DNA from: Aquirhabdus sp. | GTDB lineage: Bacteria; Pseudomonadota; Gammaproteobacteria; Pseudomonadales; Moraxellaceae | Reading direction: 5' to 3' | NCBI GenBank assembly: GCA_030149815.1 | Contig: JASLHI010000051.1 | Coordinates: forward strand, 1 to 64,000 | DNA length: 64,000 bases | Shown here: positions 17,803-26,495 of the stretch, piece after piece | Layout: every line of letters begins with the position of its first letter | Numbering within the stretch: the stretch's first letter is position 1 | Made by a program: the position numbers and the translations under genes | Notes under the pieces: generated by a model | What the model saw: only the letters and a program-made list of their open reading frames with translations | Told to the model about the DNA's origin: nothing | Databases searched by the model: none

Positions 17803-20211
17803 ATGAATATGAATACCACGCTTTATCTAGGCCGATCGTTTCCCCAGTCGATGTTAGCGCTTGCTGTAATGAGTGTGCTATGCCAGCAAGCTTATGCGGT
17901 GGAATCGGACATAACAAAGACAACCCAACCTGATACGGCACAAATGCTGCCAACCATTCAGGTAAAAGCGCAGCCGATGACGAATAAAAGTAAGCCAAGT
18001 GATACGGCAAGCCAATTTCCTGCATCTTCAGCGAGTATTACAGCAGAGCAAGCTGCAAAGACCATCAATGTGGTGAATACAGAAGATGCGCTGAAATATC
18101 TTCCTGATGTCTTGGTTCGTAAGCGCTATATTGGTGATACTCAAGCGCCTTTGGCAACACGGACAACAGGTGTCAATGGTAGTGCGCGTAGTTTGATTTT
18201 TGCGGATGGCGTGCTGCTTTCGACATTGATTAATAACAATAATGGCAATGGTTCACCGCAATGGTTCATGGTTGCGCCAGAAGAAATTGCACGTATTGAT
18301 ATGATGTATGGACCATATTCTGCTGCTTATGCGGGGAACTCGTACGGTGCGGTGGCTGAGATCACGACTAAGATGCCAGACCACTTTGAGGCGAGTGCAA
18401 CGATTCGTGGTGCAACTCAGGATTTTGATTTATATGGATCAAAGAGCCGTGACAATGCTGGGCAATTTAATCTTTTTCTCGGTAATAAAGTAGGAGATTT
18501 TTCTTGGGTGCTGAGTGCTGAGCATTTGGACAGTACAAGCCAGCCGATTACTTTTGGCACGATCACTCAATCCACGAAGGTTGCAGCGAATAATTTACCG
18601 GTGATTTCGGGTGCGATTGCGGATCAGAATCGCACGGGTGGAAATATTCAGGTGTTAGGTGCGGGTAATATCGTTCATACGATTCAGGACAATTTAAAAC
18701 TGAAAATGGCGTATGACTTTACGCCGACTCTAACTGCAACCTATATGCTGGGATTTTGGCAGAATGATGCAACTGCACACGCTAAGACCTATTTAAATAC
18801 GGCAAGTGGCTTGCCGTACTATGGTTCAAGTAGTGGTAATGTCAACATTGGTGGCTATAGTTATAGTGCAAGCAGTATTGCTGGGCAATTTTCTAGTAAT
18901 GATGTGGAACAACAGCATTTGTTGCAAAGTCTGACGATTGCGACACATGATCAGGATGGTTTTAACTGGTCAGTCGTTGCGAGTAATATGTGCTATCTCG
19001 AAGATCAAACACGAGTATCAACAGGACTATATTCTACGGCGCAAGAGGGTGGAGCAGGGCGCATCACGGATGCCAGTGGTACAGGCTGGACAACGTTGGA
19101 TTTAAAAGGAAGTTGGTCTTCACCAAAAGGAGTTTTGGCTGCGCATAATGTGAGTTTTGGTGCACATGACGATTGGTTTAGATTAGAAAGTCCGACCTAT
19201 AACACGACTGACTGGATTTCAGGTGGTCAGGGAAGTTTATATAGTAATTCATTGGGTCAAACACAGATTCAAGCGCTATGGCTGCAAGATGTCTGGCAAT
19301 GGACACCTGTATTGAAAGCAACGGTTGGCGGTCGCTATGAGAAGTGGCAGGCTACTGATGGTTATAATTTTTCAACGGCGAGCAATGGCACGGGCTTCGC
19401 GGTGAACCAACCGAATGTCGATAAATCGGGATTTTCACCGAAAGCATCTTTGGCATGGTCGATCAATGATTTGTGGACAATGATAGGGTCAATCGGTAAA
19501 GCATTACGCTTCCCAACGGTGGGCGAGCTATATCAGAACGTGCAAACGGGAACGACTTATACCCAGCCTAATCCATATTTAAAGCCTGAAAATGTCTTGT
19601 CTGATGAGCTGTCGCTTGAGCGAAAAGCGGATGATAGCGATATGCGTATTTCAATCTTCCAAGAGCACGTTAAAGATGCATTGATTTCGCAAACTGCGAT
19701 GATCTCTGGCTACGCAACTCCTGTGTCTTATACGCAAAATGTTGATAAGACGCGCCAACGTGGGATTGAGCTAGTTGCGCAGCATGATGATGTGCTGATT
19801 TCTGGATTATCGTTAGCGGGTAATATCACTTATACGAATGCCAAAATTCTAGAAAATAGCAGTTATGTCCCCACGATGGCAGGTGCAACGTCTGTCGGCA
19901 AGCACACGCCATATGTGCCTGATTGGCGCGCAACGTTGGTTGCAACCTATCAGCTCAATCGTCAATGGGCCTTTACTCTGGCGGGTCGTTATAGCGGTAA
20001 GCAATACGCAACCGTGGATAACACCGACATCAATCCTGACACTTATCAAGGCTTCCAAAGTTTCTTTGTTATGGATGCACGTGCCATGTATCGCTTCGAT
20101 CGTCACTGGAGCGCGGCATTAGGTGTAGATAATTTGAATGACCGTAAATATTTCTTATACCACCCATTTCCACAGCGAACGCTGTTTGGTGAGCTGAAAT
20201 ATACCTATTAA
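17803..20211 (+). CDS. TonB-dependent outer-membrane receptor
   Basis: A TonB/ExbB-powered outer-membrane transporter of 802 residues. It has a signal peptide (about residues 1-32, cleavage after AYA), a plug domain at about 65-200 (DALKYLPDVLVR; later RIDMMYGPYSAAYAGNSYG) and a beta barrel to the terminal aromatic residue (KYTY), as expected for outer-membrane assembly. The substrate is not evident: no Met- or His-rich metal site is visible. The preceding DUF2946-like gene hints at copper. A second ATG at 17809 is better spaced from the GGA ribosome binding site than the first. The nested palindrome just upstream suggests control. Confidence 0.88.
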   Translation: MNMNTTLYLGRSFPQSMLALAVMSVLCQQAYAVESDITKTTQPDTAQMLPTIQVKAQPMTNKSKPSDTASQFPASSASITAEQAAKTINVVNTEDALKYLPDVLVRKRYIGDTQAPLATRTTGVNGSARSLIFADGVLLSTLINNNNGNGSPQWFMVAPEEIARIDMMYGPYSAAYAGNSYGAVAEITTKMPDHFEASATIRGATQDFDLYGSKSRDNAGQFNLFLGNKVGDFSWVLSAEHLDSTSQPITFGTITQSTKVAANNLPVISGAIADQNRTGGNIQVLGAGNIVHTIQDNLKLKMAYDFTPTLTATYMLGFWQNDATAHAKTYLNTASGLPYYGSSSGNVNIGGYSYSASSIAGQFSSNDVEQQHLLQSLTIATHDQDGFNWSVVASNMCYLEDQTRVSTGLYSTAQEGGAGRITDASGTGWTTLDLKGSWSSPKGVLAAHNVSFGAHDDWFRLESPTYNTTDWISGGQGSLYSNSLGQTQIQALWLQDVWQWTPVLKATVGGRYEKWQATDGYNFSTASNGTGFAVNQPNVDKSGFSPKASLAWSINDLWTMIGSIGKALRFPTVGELYQNVQTGTTYTQPNPYLKPENVLSDELSLERKADDSDMRISIFQEHVKDALISQTAMISGYATPVSYTQNVDKTRQRGIELVAQHDDVLISGLSLAGNITYTNAKILENSSYVPTMAGATSVGKHTPYVPDWRATLVATYQLNRQWAFTLAGRYSGKQYATVDNTDINPDTYQGFQSFFVMDARAMYRFDRHWSAALGVDNLNDRKYFLYHPFPQRTLFGELKYTY

Positions 20212-20227
20212 GTGGAGTGCTGTTCTT

Positions 20228-20262
20228 TGAGCTTGTCGAGGTAAAAGGCTTCGACAGGCTCA
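20228..20262. repeat. REP-like palindrome (copy 1)
   Basis: Imperfect inverted repeat: GAGCTTGTCGAG facing CTTCGACAGGCTC. It lies between convergent genes and shares its core with the element at 22547-22625. Such GACAGGCTC palindromes are common intergenic REP-type repeats in proteobacteria. Confidence 0.75.
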
Positions 20263-20282
20263 GCAAACTTATTTAATTTTAA

Positions 20283-20711
20283 CTACTGAATTTTACGATC
20301 TAAGATCGAACGAATATCGGCAAGGCTGGAATCGAGATCCCAAGAAAGCCATGCGGGTTCAAACACGGATGAATAGTGGGCTTGTTGCTCGCGATTGACC
20401 AGTACTCTAATAGGACATTCTTCTTCTAACATCCGCCACGGGAAGATTGGAGCATCTGCATCGAGCAGAAAAGACAAACCGCGCAAATCTAAAACCATCG
20501 CTGCCAGAAAGTCGGGAAAACCGATAATAGAAAACTCATCTGTCCGACGACGAATAAACTCTAGATCATCCCATTCTGCTTTCAGATGAGTCTCAGGTGC
20601 GGCAAAAGAAATCACGCCCACCAAATGATAGTCGCGTGTCGTGTGCAGCCAAGATTTATAAGTAACTGGGGTTTCAACCTCGAGAGTGACGGGTTCTATA
20701 CGATGAGGCAT
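20283..20711 (-). CDS. Conserved-looking protein of unknown function
   Basis: A soluble 142-residue protein, not recognised. It has no signal peptide or membrane segment. Tryptophans and acidic residues are frequent (EWDDLEF, WLSWDLDSSL), and the DFLAAMVLDLRGLSFLLDADAPIF stretch looks like a mixed alpha/beta core. The ATG at 20711 begins MPHRIEPVTLEVETPVTYKSW. It stands between the TonB receptor (convergent) and the PACE gene (same strand, 91 bp upstream). The gene looks real because the frame has coherent composition, but no role can be assigned. Confidence 0.6.
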   Translation of the reverse strand: MPHRIEPVTLEVETPVTYKSWLHTTRDYHLVGVISFAAPETHLKAEWDDLEFIRRRTDEFSIIGFPDFLAAMVLDLRGLSFLLDADAPIFPWRMLEEECPIRVLVNREQQAHYSSVFEPAWLSWDLDSSLADIRSILDRKIQ

Positions 20712-20802
20712 GATTTTCTAGACTTTTTATAAATTGCAGACTGAAATTGTACGCGCATTAGTGGGAAGGGTCAAAGTGCTTGTCGTAATCGGAAGCTTTG
20801 GA

Positions 20803-21219
20803 TTACTTGAGCTTCGGCAGTCCAAAAATACGATCAAAAATCCAATTGAACACAAAACCATAAACCAGAAAGAACAACATATAGCCTAAATCAGTCAGCA
20901 AGGCATACCATAAATTCATCTGCATCCACCAAGCAATCAACGGCAAAGTCGCAATCAATAACCCGCCTTCAAAGCCTAAAGCGTGTGCGATGCGTCGCAT
21001 GACAGTCCGACGATGATCGTCTTGGCGGGCTTCCCAGAGTTCAAATAGTTTATTGAAGGTCATATTCCACACCATCGCAATTACTGACATGGCGATGGTC
21101 ATAATTCCAATATGTTCTAATTCATTTCCCAGAACCCATGTAAATAATGGGACTGCGATGATCACACCAATCACTTCAAATGACAGCGTGTGAATGATGC
21201 GGCGTTTTAACCCTTGCAT
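20803..21219 (-). CDS. PACE-family efflux protein (AceI-like, chlorhexidine efflux)
   Basis: A four-helix inner-membrane protein of 138 residues made of two tandem bacterial transmembrane pair domains. The family signatures are all visible: RIIHTLSFE in helix 1 (with the essential Glu), WNMTFNKLFE in helix 2, RIAHALGFEGGLL in helix 3 and YGFVFNWIFD in helix 4. Characterised members such as Acinetobacter AceI export chlorhexidine and diamines by proton exchange; the substrate here is inferred. The ATG at 21219 follows an AGGA site. No adjacent LysR regulator of the AceR kind was seen. Confidence 0.9.
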   Translation of the reverse strand: MQGLKRRIIHTLSFEVIGVIIAVPLFTWVLGNELEHIGIMTIAMSVIAMVWNMTFNKLFELWEARQDDHRRTVMRRIAHALGFEGGLLIATLPLIAWWMQMNLWYALLTDLGYMLFFLVYGFVFNWIFDRIFGLPKLK

Positions 21220-21240
21220 GAGTTTAATCCTAGAATTGCT

Positions 21241-22458
21241 TTAGACGTATTGCGCAGCGGCATGACCCGAAGCCCATGCCCACTGAAAGTTAAAACCACC
21301 CAAATGACCTGTTACATCAACAACTTCACCAATGAAATACAAACCTTTCTGCTTTTTGCTTTCCATAGTCTTGGAGGACAGTTCAGCAGTATCTACGCCA
21401 CCTAAAGTGACTTCGGCAGTGCGGTAGCCTTCGGTACCAGATGGTTTGTGCGACCAGTTTTTTAGTAGATGCGCGATGTCATCAAGCACAGTATCGGGAA
21501 TTTGCCCCAGCGCGGTTTCTGTGTGGTTTTCCCAAAGTAAAGTTTGTAATTCGAGTACCAGACTTTTGACCAGACGATCATAGAGCAGGGTACGCAGTAG
21601 TGATTTTGGATGTTGTTGTTTTTGCTGCTTCAACCAATTGGCAAGTTCAGAGACATCTTCGGTTGGAAATAAATCCATACTAATCGATTCGCCGACGTTC
21701 CAATAGTTCGACACTTGCAACGCCGCAGGACCACTAATCCCGCGATGTGTAAACAAAATAGCTTCGCTAAATGCAGCTGTGTCACTACTCATCGTGCCGT
21801 CCACTGCGATTCCTGACAGTCGCTCCGTCACGGCTTTAAAGCCATCGGTAAAGGTAAATGGCACAAGTCCTGCGCGCAGTGGTAATACGGTATGCCCAAA
21901 TTGCTTGGCGACGTCGTAACCGAAGCCACTTGAGCCGAGTGTTGGAATCGATAATCCACCCGTTGCAATGACTAATGATTCAGCGAAGTATGTGCCTAAA
22001 TTTGAAGTGAGTTTGAAACGTGCAGTCGGATGGTCTTTGCTGCCTTGAATGGTCTGAATTTGCGTAACTTCGCAATGAGTTTTAATGGCTACATTTGATT
22101 TTTCGCATTCGGCGAGCAGCATGTTCAGAATGTCTTTTGCGGAGTCGTTGCAGAACAGTTGACCATGTTTACGTTCGTGATAGGGGATTTTGTATTTCTC
22201 CACCATCGCGATGAAATCCCACTGAGTATAACGGTTCAATGCTGAAATACAGAAATGCGGATTATTAGAAATAAAGTTTTCAGGTTCGACAAACAAGTTG
22301 GTCATATTGCAACGACCACCGCCTGACATCAGGATTTTTTTACCGACTTTGTTACTGCTATCTAGCACCAGCACGCGCCGTCCGCGTTGTCCTGCATGGC
22401 TTGCACACATGAGACCCGATGCGCCTGCACCGATGATGATGACATCGTAGCTATTCAT
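21241..22458 (-). CDS. BaiN/HI0933 (YhiN)-family NAD(P)/FAD-dependent oxidoreductase
   Basis: A flavoprotein of about 405 residues with an N-terminal Rossmann FAD motif (VIIIGAGASGLMCASHAG) followed by the family hallmark KILMSGGGRCNMTN. The C-terminal segment with GGV and FIGEVVDVTGHLGGFNFQ is also typical. The physiological reaction of this family is poorly defined. The reading frame opens with TTG at 22476, but the ATG at 22458 has a GAGTGA ribosome binding site and gives the usual N-terminus MNSYDV. It ends 21 bp from the PACE start on the same strand. Confidence 0.88.
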   Translation of the reverse strand: MNSYDVIIIGAGASGLMCASHAGQRGRRVLVLDSSNKVGKKILMSGGGRCNMTNLFVEPENFISNNPHFCISALNRYTQWDFIAMVEKYKIPYHERKHGQLFCNDSAKDILNMLLAECEKSNVAIKTHCEVTQIQTIQGSKDHPTARFKLTSNLGTYFAESLVIATGGLSIPTLGSSGFGYDVAKQFGHTVLPLRAGLVPFTFTDGFKAVTERLSGIAVDGTMSSDTAAFSEAILFTHRGISGPAALQVSNYWNVGESISMDLFPTEDVSELANWLKQQKQQHPKSLLRTLLYDRLVKSLVLELQTLLWENHTETALGQIPDTVLDDIAHLLKNWSHKPSGTEGYRTAEVTLGGVDTAELSSKTMESKKQKGLYFIGEVVDVTGHLGGFNFQWAWASGHAAAQYV

Positions 22459-22546
22459 TAAATCACTCAAATTCAAAGCGTGAAACGAGAAAGGACGGGC
22501 ATTATACGCGATTTTGGCTTGGGCTTGGTTTCAACACTGAATAGCT

Positions 22547-22625
22547 CATTGAGCCTGTCGAAGTATCGAAATGTGCGGGTTCATCTCAGATAATAGTTGA
22601 GATATTCACTTCGACAGGCTCAGTG
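22547..22625. repeat. REP-like composite palindrome (copy 2)
   Basis: Eighteen-base outer arms (CATTGAGCCTGTCGAAGT against ACTTCGACAGGCTCAGTG, one mismatch) enclose a smaller hairpin ATCTCA...TGAGAT. The arms carry the same GACAGGCTC core as the element at 20228-20262. Function is likely transcript end or nucleoid-related, by analogy with other REP elements. Confidence 0.8.
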
Positions 22626-22628
22626 AAC

Positions 22629-23513
22629 TTAGATGTAGTAAAAGCCTTTATTTCCCTGCAACCCACCCGTATGAATCGCCAAAATTCTGCTATGTGCAGG
22701 GAAATATCCGCGCTCAATCAAATCAAAAATACCAAATAGCATTTTTCCCGTATAAATCGGTTCAATTTCAATGCCAGTATTTTCCTGAAAATTTTGAATA
22801 AATTGGATTAACTCAGGTGTCGTTTTAGCATATCCACCAAAATGATAATCGAGGCATAAATCCCAATTGGTTCGTGTCGTCCATTGCCTAATTTCATCCG
22901 CTAAAAAGTCGCCTTTTAATGCGGGGAACCCTAAGACTTTCTGCTGAGCACTATTTGAGTTAATGATTCCTGCAATCGTGCCACCAGTACCTACGGCACA
23001 GCAGATATAGTCAAAAGCCTGCTTATCTTCTTCTGTCAGGATTTCCTCACATCCCTGTATCGCAAGCGCATTGGTTCCACCTTCTGGAATGAGATAAAAC
23101 TCGCCAAATTGCTGTTTTAATTGTTCAATAAATTCAATGTCGGATTTACGTCGATAATCAGTACGACTGATGAAATGAAGTTGCATGCCTTGTGCTTGCG
23201 CTAATTGAAGCGTTGGATTGTCCTGAATTTTGTCTCTAAGTTCCTCTCCGCGAATGATGCCAATCGTTTGAAAACCATGCTCTAAACCTGCCGCAGCGAT
23301 GGCGGCAATATGATTCGAATATGCGCCGCCAAAGGTAAGTAGGGTATGGAAATCTTGTTGGCGTGCGGCAATGAGGTTGTATTTCAGTTTGCGAAATTTA
23401 TTCCCTGAAATGCTCGGGTGCAGTCGATCCTCACGCTTCACAGATACGGTAATCCCGTGAGGAAAAATAAAAGGCAGATGTAGGTTTTCGCTAGACTGTT
23501 GTGGGATAAGCAT
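22629..23513 (-). CDS. ACC deaminase / D-cysteine desulfhydrase-family PLP enzyme
   Basis: Fold-type II PLP-dependent enzyme. The lysine likely to bind PLP lies in SGNKFRKLKYN, followed by the substrate loop TFGGAYSNHIAA; a second family motif is VGTGGTIAGI. Family members either cleave D-cysteine to pyruvate, sulfide and ammonia or open 1-aminocyclopropane-1-carboxylate; sequence alone does not separate these. The frame runs to 23657, but that stretch is hydrophobic and unlike the family. The ATG at 23513 gives a 294-residue protein starting MLIPQQSSEN. Divergent from the acyl-CoA ligase. Confidence 0.82.
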   Translation of the reverse strand: MLIPQQSSENLHLPFIFPHGITVSVKREDRLHPSISGNKFRKLKYNLIAARQQDFHTLLTFGGAYSNHIAAIAAAGLEHGFQTIGIIRGEELRDKIQDNPTLQLAQAQGMQLHFISRTDYRRKSDIEFIEQLKQQFGEFYLIPEGGTNALAIQGCEEILTEEDKQAFDYICCAVGTGGTIAGIINSNSAQQKVLGFPALKGDFLADEIRQWTTRTNWDLCLDYHFGGYAKTTPELIQFIQNFQENTGIEIEPIYTGKMLFGIFDLIERGYFPAHSRILAIHTGGLQGNKGFYYI

Positions 23514-23687
23514 CGTTTTTTTGAGCGTGTTAAAGAACCAGTTCATTATAAAGCTGAACGCGTAACAATAAGTCATAAAAGTCGATGTTGAGCTGATCAT
23601 ATCTGATATTGACTGGCGATCATGCTTCGGATAAATGTGTAGCACGATCAAAGCCATTTAAACATGTGGTATCACAGGGATGTAGTT

Positions 23688-25388
23688 ATGACTATCGATA
23701 CGCCTGCAAGCTTCCGTAATTTAGTGAATTGCCTTCTGCATTGGGAGAGAACGAAGCCTGACGAAGTTTATTTAACGCAGCCTTATGCCGATGGTCGTGT
23801 CGTTGATTACACGTGGCGTGAAGTTGCGGAGCAGGCGCGACGCGGCGCGACGTATTTACGGTCGTTGAATTTCCCGCAGGGTAGCAATATCGGCATTTTA
23901 GGGAAGAATAGTGCGCATTGGATTATTGCTGATCTGGCGATTTGGTTGGCGGGGCATGTGAGTGTGCCGTTGTATTCAACGCTGAATGCAGAAACCGCGC
24001 AATATATCCTGAAAGACAGTGAAGCTAAACTGCTGATTCTGGGAAAGATGGATGGCACGACAGACACATGGAATGATGTAAAAGACCACCTACCGCCAGA
24101 CTTGCAGATCGTGAGTTTGCCGATGTCACCGCGTCAGGATGTCACGCAGTGGCTGGATCTGATGAAGCAACATGCCCCGCTGCAAGATCAGGATATAGTG
24201 CAGCGTGATGACAATGCACTGGCAACAATTGTCTATACCTCGGGTAGTACAGGTCAACCGAAAGGCGTGATGCACAGTTTCCTTACCATGACAGGCGGAA
24301 TGCAGGGTCTCAAAGATGAGATGGGTGTGACTGAAAACGATCGCATGTTGTCGTATCTGCCGCTGGCACATGTCGCGGAGCGTGCAGCGGTAGAAACCAA
24401 TTCACTGTATTCAGGTTTTCGAGTGTATTTTGCTGAAACGCTTGAGACTTTTCAGGCGGATATGAAGCGAGCGCGCCCAACGATTTTCTTCTCCGTACCT
24501 CGGTTGTGGACGAAGTTTTATCTGGCGATCAATCATAAGATTCCGCCAGCCAAACAACGAATTTTGTTTGCGATTCCGTTTATTTCCAAAATTGTGAAAA
24601 AGAAGATTCTGACCGAACTTGGGATGGATCAGATTCGTTTTGCCTTGACGGGTGCAGCGCCGTTACCGCCAGATATTATTATGTGGTATCGAAAATTAGG
24701 GCTAGAGCTGCTTGAGGTTTATGGCATGAGTGAGGATTTTGGTAATTCTCATTTGTGCCGTCCAGGGAAAGTTCGCATTGGTTATGTGGGTAGTGCGACG
24801 CTAGGCACGTTGAGTCGTATTGCAGAAAATGGCGAACTGGAAGTGAAAAGCCCCAGTCTGATGCTGGGCTATTACAAACTCCCTGACAAAACCGCCGCAG
24901 AGATGACGCCTGATGGTTATTTCAAGACGGGTGATCGAGGCGAGTTTGATGAGCAGGGAAGGCTGCGGATTACGGGGCGTGTGAAGGAGTTGTTTAAGAC
25001 GAGTAAGGGTAAATATATTGCGCCTGCGCCGATTGAGAATAAGTTTAATCATCCGCGTTTAGAGGTGACATGCGTGACTGGGCCGAATCTGCCACAGCCG
25101 TTTATTTTGCTGATGTTGTCGCTGGATACGCGTCAGGCTTTGGATCAGGGTCAGCTTAGTCGTGATGCACTGACGGCTGAGTTTGAGCAGTTGCTCAGTC
25201 AAGTGAATGCAACTTTGGAGGATCATGAGAAGCTCGCGTTTGCGGTGGTGGTGAAGGATCAGTGGACGATGGAAAATGGTTTCCTGACGCCGACGATGAA
25301 GATTAAGCGAAATGTGATTGAGGCGCGTTATTTGCTGTTTGCGGAGGGTTGGCAGACTCAAGGTGCAAAGGTAATTTGGGAAGAATGA
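23688..25388 (+). CDS. AMP-dependent long-chain acyl-CoA synthetase family protein
   Basis: ANL-superfamily adenylating enzyme, probably activating a fatty acid to its CoA thioester. The ATP-binding P-loop YTSGSTGQPKGVMHS, the YGMSE motif (usually YGxTE), the hinge region KTGDRGEFDEQGRLRITGR and the catalytic C-terminal lysine region (PTMKIKRNVIE) are all in place. The ATG at 23688 has an AGGGA site and gives 566 residues; the frame is open to 23664. Its last 235 bp (25154-25388) are repeated at 26496-26730. Third-position differences between the copies suggest a second allele, discussed in the findings. Confidence 0.88.
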   Translation: MTIDTPASFRNLVNCLLHWERTKPDEVYLTQPYADGRVVDYTWREVAEQARRGATYLRSLNFPQGSNIGILGKNSAHWIIADLAIWLAGHVSVPLYSTLNAETAQYILKDSEAKLLILGKMDGTTDTWNDVKDHLPPDLQIVSLPMSPRQDVTQWLDLMKQHAPLQDQDIVQRDDNALATIVYTSGSTGQPKGVMHSFLTMTGGMQGLKDEMGVTENDRMLSYLPLAHVAERAAVETNSLYSGFRVYFAETLETFQADMKRARPTIFFSVPRLWTKFYLAINHKIPPAKQRILFAIPFISKIVKKKILTELGMDQIRFALTGAAPLPPDIIMWYRKLGLELLEVYGMSEDFGNSHLCRPGKVRIGYVGSATLGTLSRIAENGELEVKSPSLMLGYYKLPDKTAAEMTPDGYFKTGDRGEFDEQGRLRITGRVKELFKTSKGKYIAPAPIENKFNHPRLEVTCVTGPNLPQPFILLMLSLDTRQALDQGQLSRDALTAEFEQLLSQVNATLEDHEKLAFAVVVKDQWTMENGFLTPTMKIKRNVIEARYLLFAEGWQTQGAKVIWEE

Positions 25389-25407
25389 GTGGGTATAGAA
25401 TTTCAAT

Positions 25408-25431
25408 AGACGTAGGCTAGTCTACGTCTAA
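25408..25431. terminator. Hairpin after the acyl-CoA ligase
   Basis: Perfect 9-bp stem TAGACGTAG / CTACGTCTA with a 6-base loop, 20 bp after the ligase stop and just before the convergent zinc-ribbon gene. There is no clear T-run, so termination is only probable. Confidence 0.5.
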
Positions 25432-25446
25432 TTCCAAACCATATCG

Positions 25447-25737
25447 TTACATTCCGAGCGTTGGGTCTTCTGCTTTTTGCGTGGTGGATTCTGCTTTCGG
25501 CTTGGATGCTGCTGGGTGGTCGTGATGGAAATATTTATTCCAAGCACCATAGAAGATGAGTCCCCATAGTAGGATGAGGATAACGATCTCAATGAGTTTC
25601 TTTGGTTTTCTTTTTGGGGCAGTAGATAGGGTCGGTTTGTCTGTGGAGCTAATATTGTAAGAGTCGCAAGCAGGGCATTTACCATTGGGGAATCTTTTGG
25701 TGGATTGGTTGCTGCAATCATTACAAATATAGACCAT
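25447..25737 (-). CDS. Small zinc-ribbon membrane protein
   Basis: A 96-residue protein with an N-terminal zinc ribbon (C-x2-C at YICNDC, second C-x2-C at GKCPACDSYN), a basic linker, one transmembrane helix (about residues 48-65, IEIVILILLWGLIFYGAW) and a short Lys/Glu-rich tail. Function unknown; possibly a membrane-tethered nucleic-acid- or protein-binding factor. It is the first gene of the segment lying between the two ligase 3' ends, on the opposite strand to the ligase. A longer frame at 25428-25799 overlaps it but lacks such structure. Confidence 0.7.
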   Translation of the reverse strand: MVYICNDCSNQSTKRFPNGKCPACDSYNISSTDKPTLSTAPKRKPKKLIEIVILILLWGLIFYGAWNKYFHHDHPAASKPKAESTTQKAEDPTLGM

Positions 25738-25856
25738 GCAAATGTTGTCCTTGTCAGTTGAGCAGATTTTTCCCTAAAAGATAGCTTATTTGTCCACAAT
25801 AAAAAAGCCTACAGTTATCCAAAAAATTAGCATAACTGGACTTTTAATGCTTTAGG

Positions 25857-26135
25857 TCAATCTCTTTTTAAATCTCGATAAAAGTTCTCATGACTACCGA
25901 TTTTGAGTAGATAGAGCGTTACGATTTCGGATTCAAACCGATAGGCTAGTAGTGCGAGCTGATTATTCATTCTGAATTTATAGACTTGTACGCCAGCCAA
26001 GTCGCCTTGTTTCATTTCACCGATTTCAGGCTTGGCAACAACGACTTTGACGGCTTCATCGAGTTCTAGTTTTTGTTGTTTTGAGAGTTTCTTGGCTGTG
26101 CGGGCGAAATCATGGGTTTGTTTAATGATCATCAA
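25857..26135 (-). CDS. RelE/ParE-family toxin of a type II toxin-antitoxin system
   Basis: A 92-residue basic protein with the RelE/ParE fold pattern: an early helix-rich part (FARTAKKLSKQQKLELDEAV) followed by beta strands with VQVYKFRMNNQLALLAYRF and a C-terminal SHENFYRDLKRD. The SHENFYRDL ending is common in this toxin group. RelE relatives cleave mRNA and ParE relatives poison gyrase; the target here is not determined. It lies 6 bp after its partner antitoxin on the same strand. Two ATG codons stand side by side at the start. Confidence 0.85.
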   Translation of the reverse strand: MMIIKQTHDFARTAKKLSKQQKLELDEAVKVVVAKPEIGEMKQGDLAGVQVYKFRMNNQLALLAYRFESEIVTLYLLKIGSHENFYRDLKRD

Positions 26136-26141
26136 TCATAA

Positions 26142-26363
26142 TCATCCGAATTGATAGTCAGTGACCATGCCAGCTTTAACTTGTTCTAGTCCGATGAGTA
26201 GGTCTTTTATATCGTTGAAATTGAGGTCTGGATTTTCTTCGGCGATTTTGCCGATGCGCGCCCAGAATTCAACTTGTTTGGTTGCGCTGCGGTTTAGGGC
26301 TGCGCCGTGTATGCGCGCAGCATTGACCATTTGTTGGTCTATTTTGATTGCGGTTGCAGACAT
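26142..26363 (-). CDS. ParD-like antitoxin
   Basis: A 73-residue protein of the ParD-like family: the N-terminal segment AIKIDQQMVNAARIHGAAL followed by NRSATKQVEFWARIGKIAEENPD is the family hallmark. The N-terminal half probably binds its own promoter DNA and the C-terminal half (LLIGLEQVKAG) the toxin. A GAGGA ribosome binding site precedes the ATG. Gene order antitoxin then toxin, 6 bp apart, matches an autoregulated operon. Confidence 0.85.
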   Translation of the reverse strand: MSATAIKIDQQMVNAARIHGAALNRSATKQVEFWARIGKIAEENPDLNFNDIKDLLIGLEQVKAGMVTDYQFG

Positions 26364-26459
26364 GATTTTTCCTCGGTCAATCTAATAGGTTTTAATGATA
26401 AACCTTTTGCAACGTATTGCAACTTTAAGGCTGTTCGGCGAGCGTTTGAATTGAGGTTT

Positions 26460-26487
26460 GTCGCAATGCGCTTGGGCTTATTGCGAC
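26460..26487. repeat. Inverted repeat at the edge of the duplicated segment
   Basis: Perfect 8-bp arms GTCGCAAT / ATTGCGAC around a 12-base loop, ending 8 bp before the second copy of the ligase 3' end. It resembles intergenic REP elements. Confidence 0.6.
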
Positions 26488-26495
26488 CTACGCGT

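Noticed and set aside
17803..20211. Assigning the TonB receptor as OprC (copper)
   Set aside because: The neighbouring DUF2946-like gene suggests copper, but the receptor lacks the Met/His-rich sites expected, so only the general family is called.
25428..25799. 123-codon frame overlapping the zinc-ribbon gene on the same strand
   Set aside because: The overlapping frame 25447-25737 has paired CxxC motifs and a membrane helix, while this one shows no structure.
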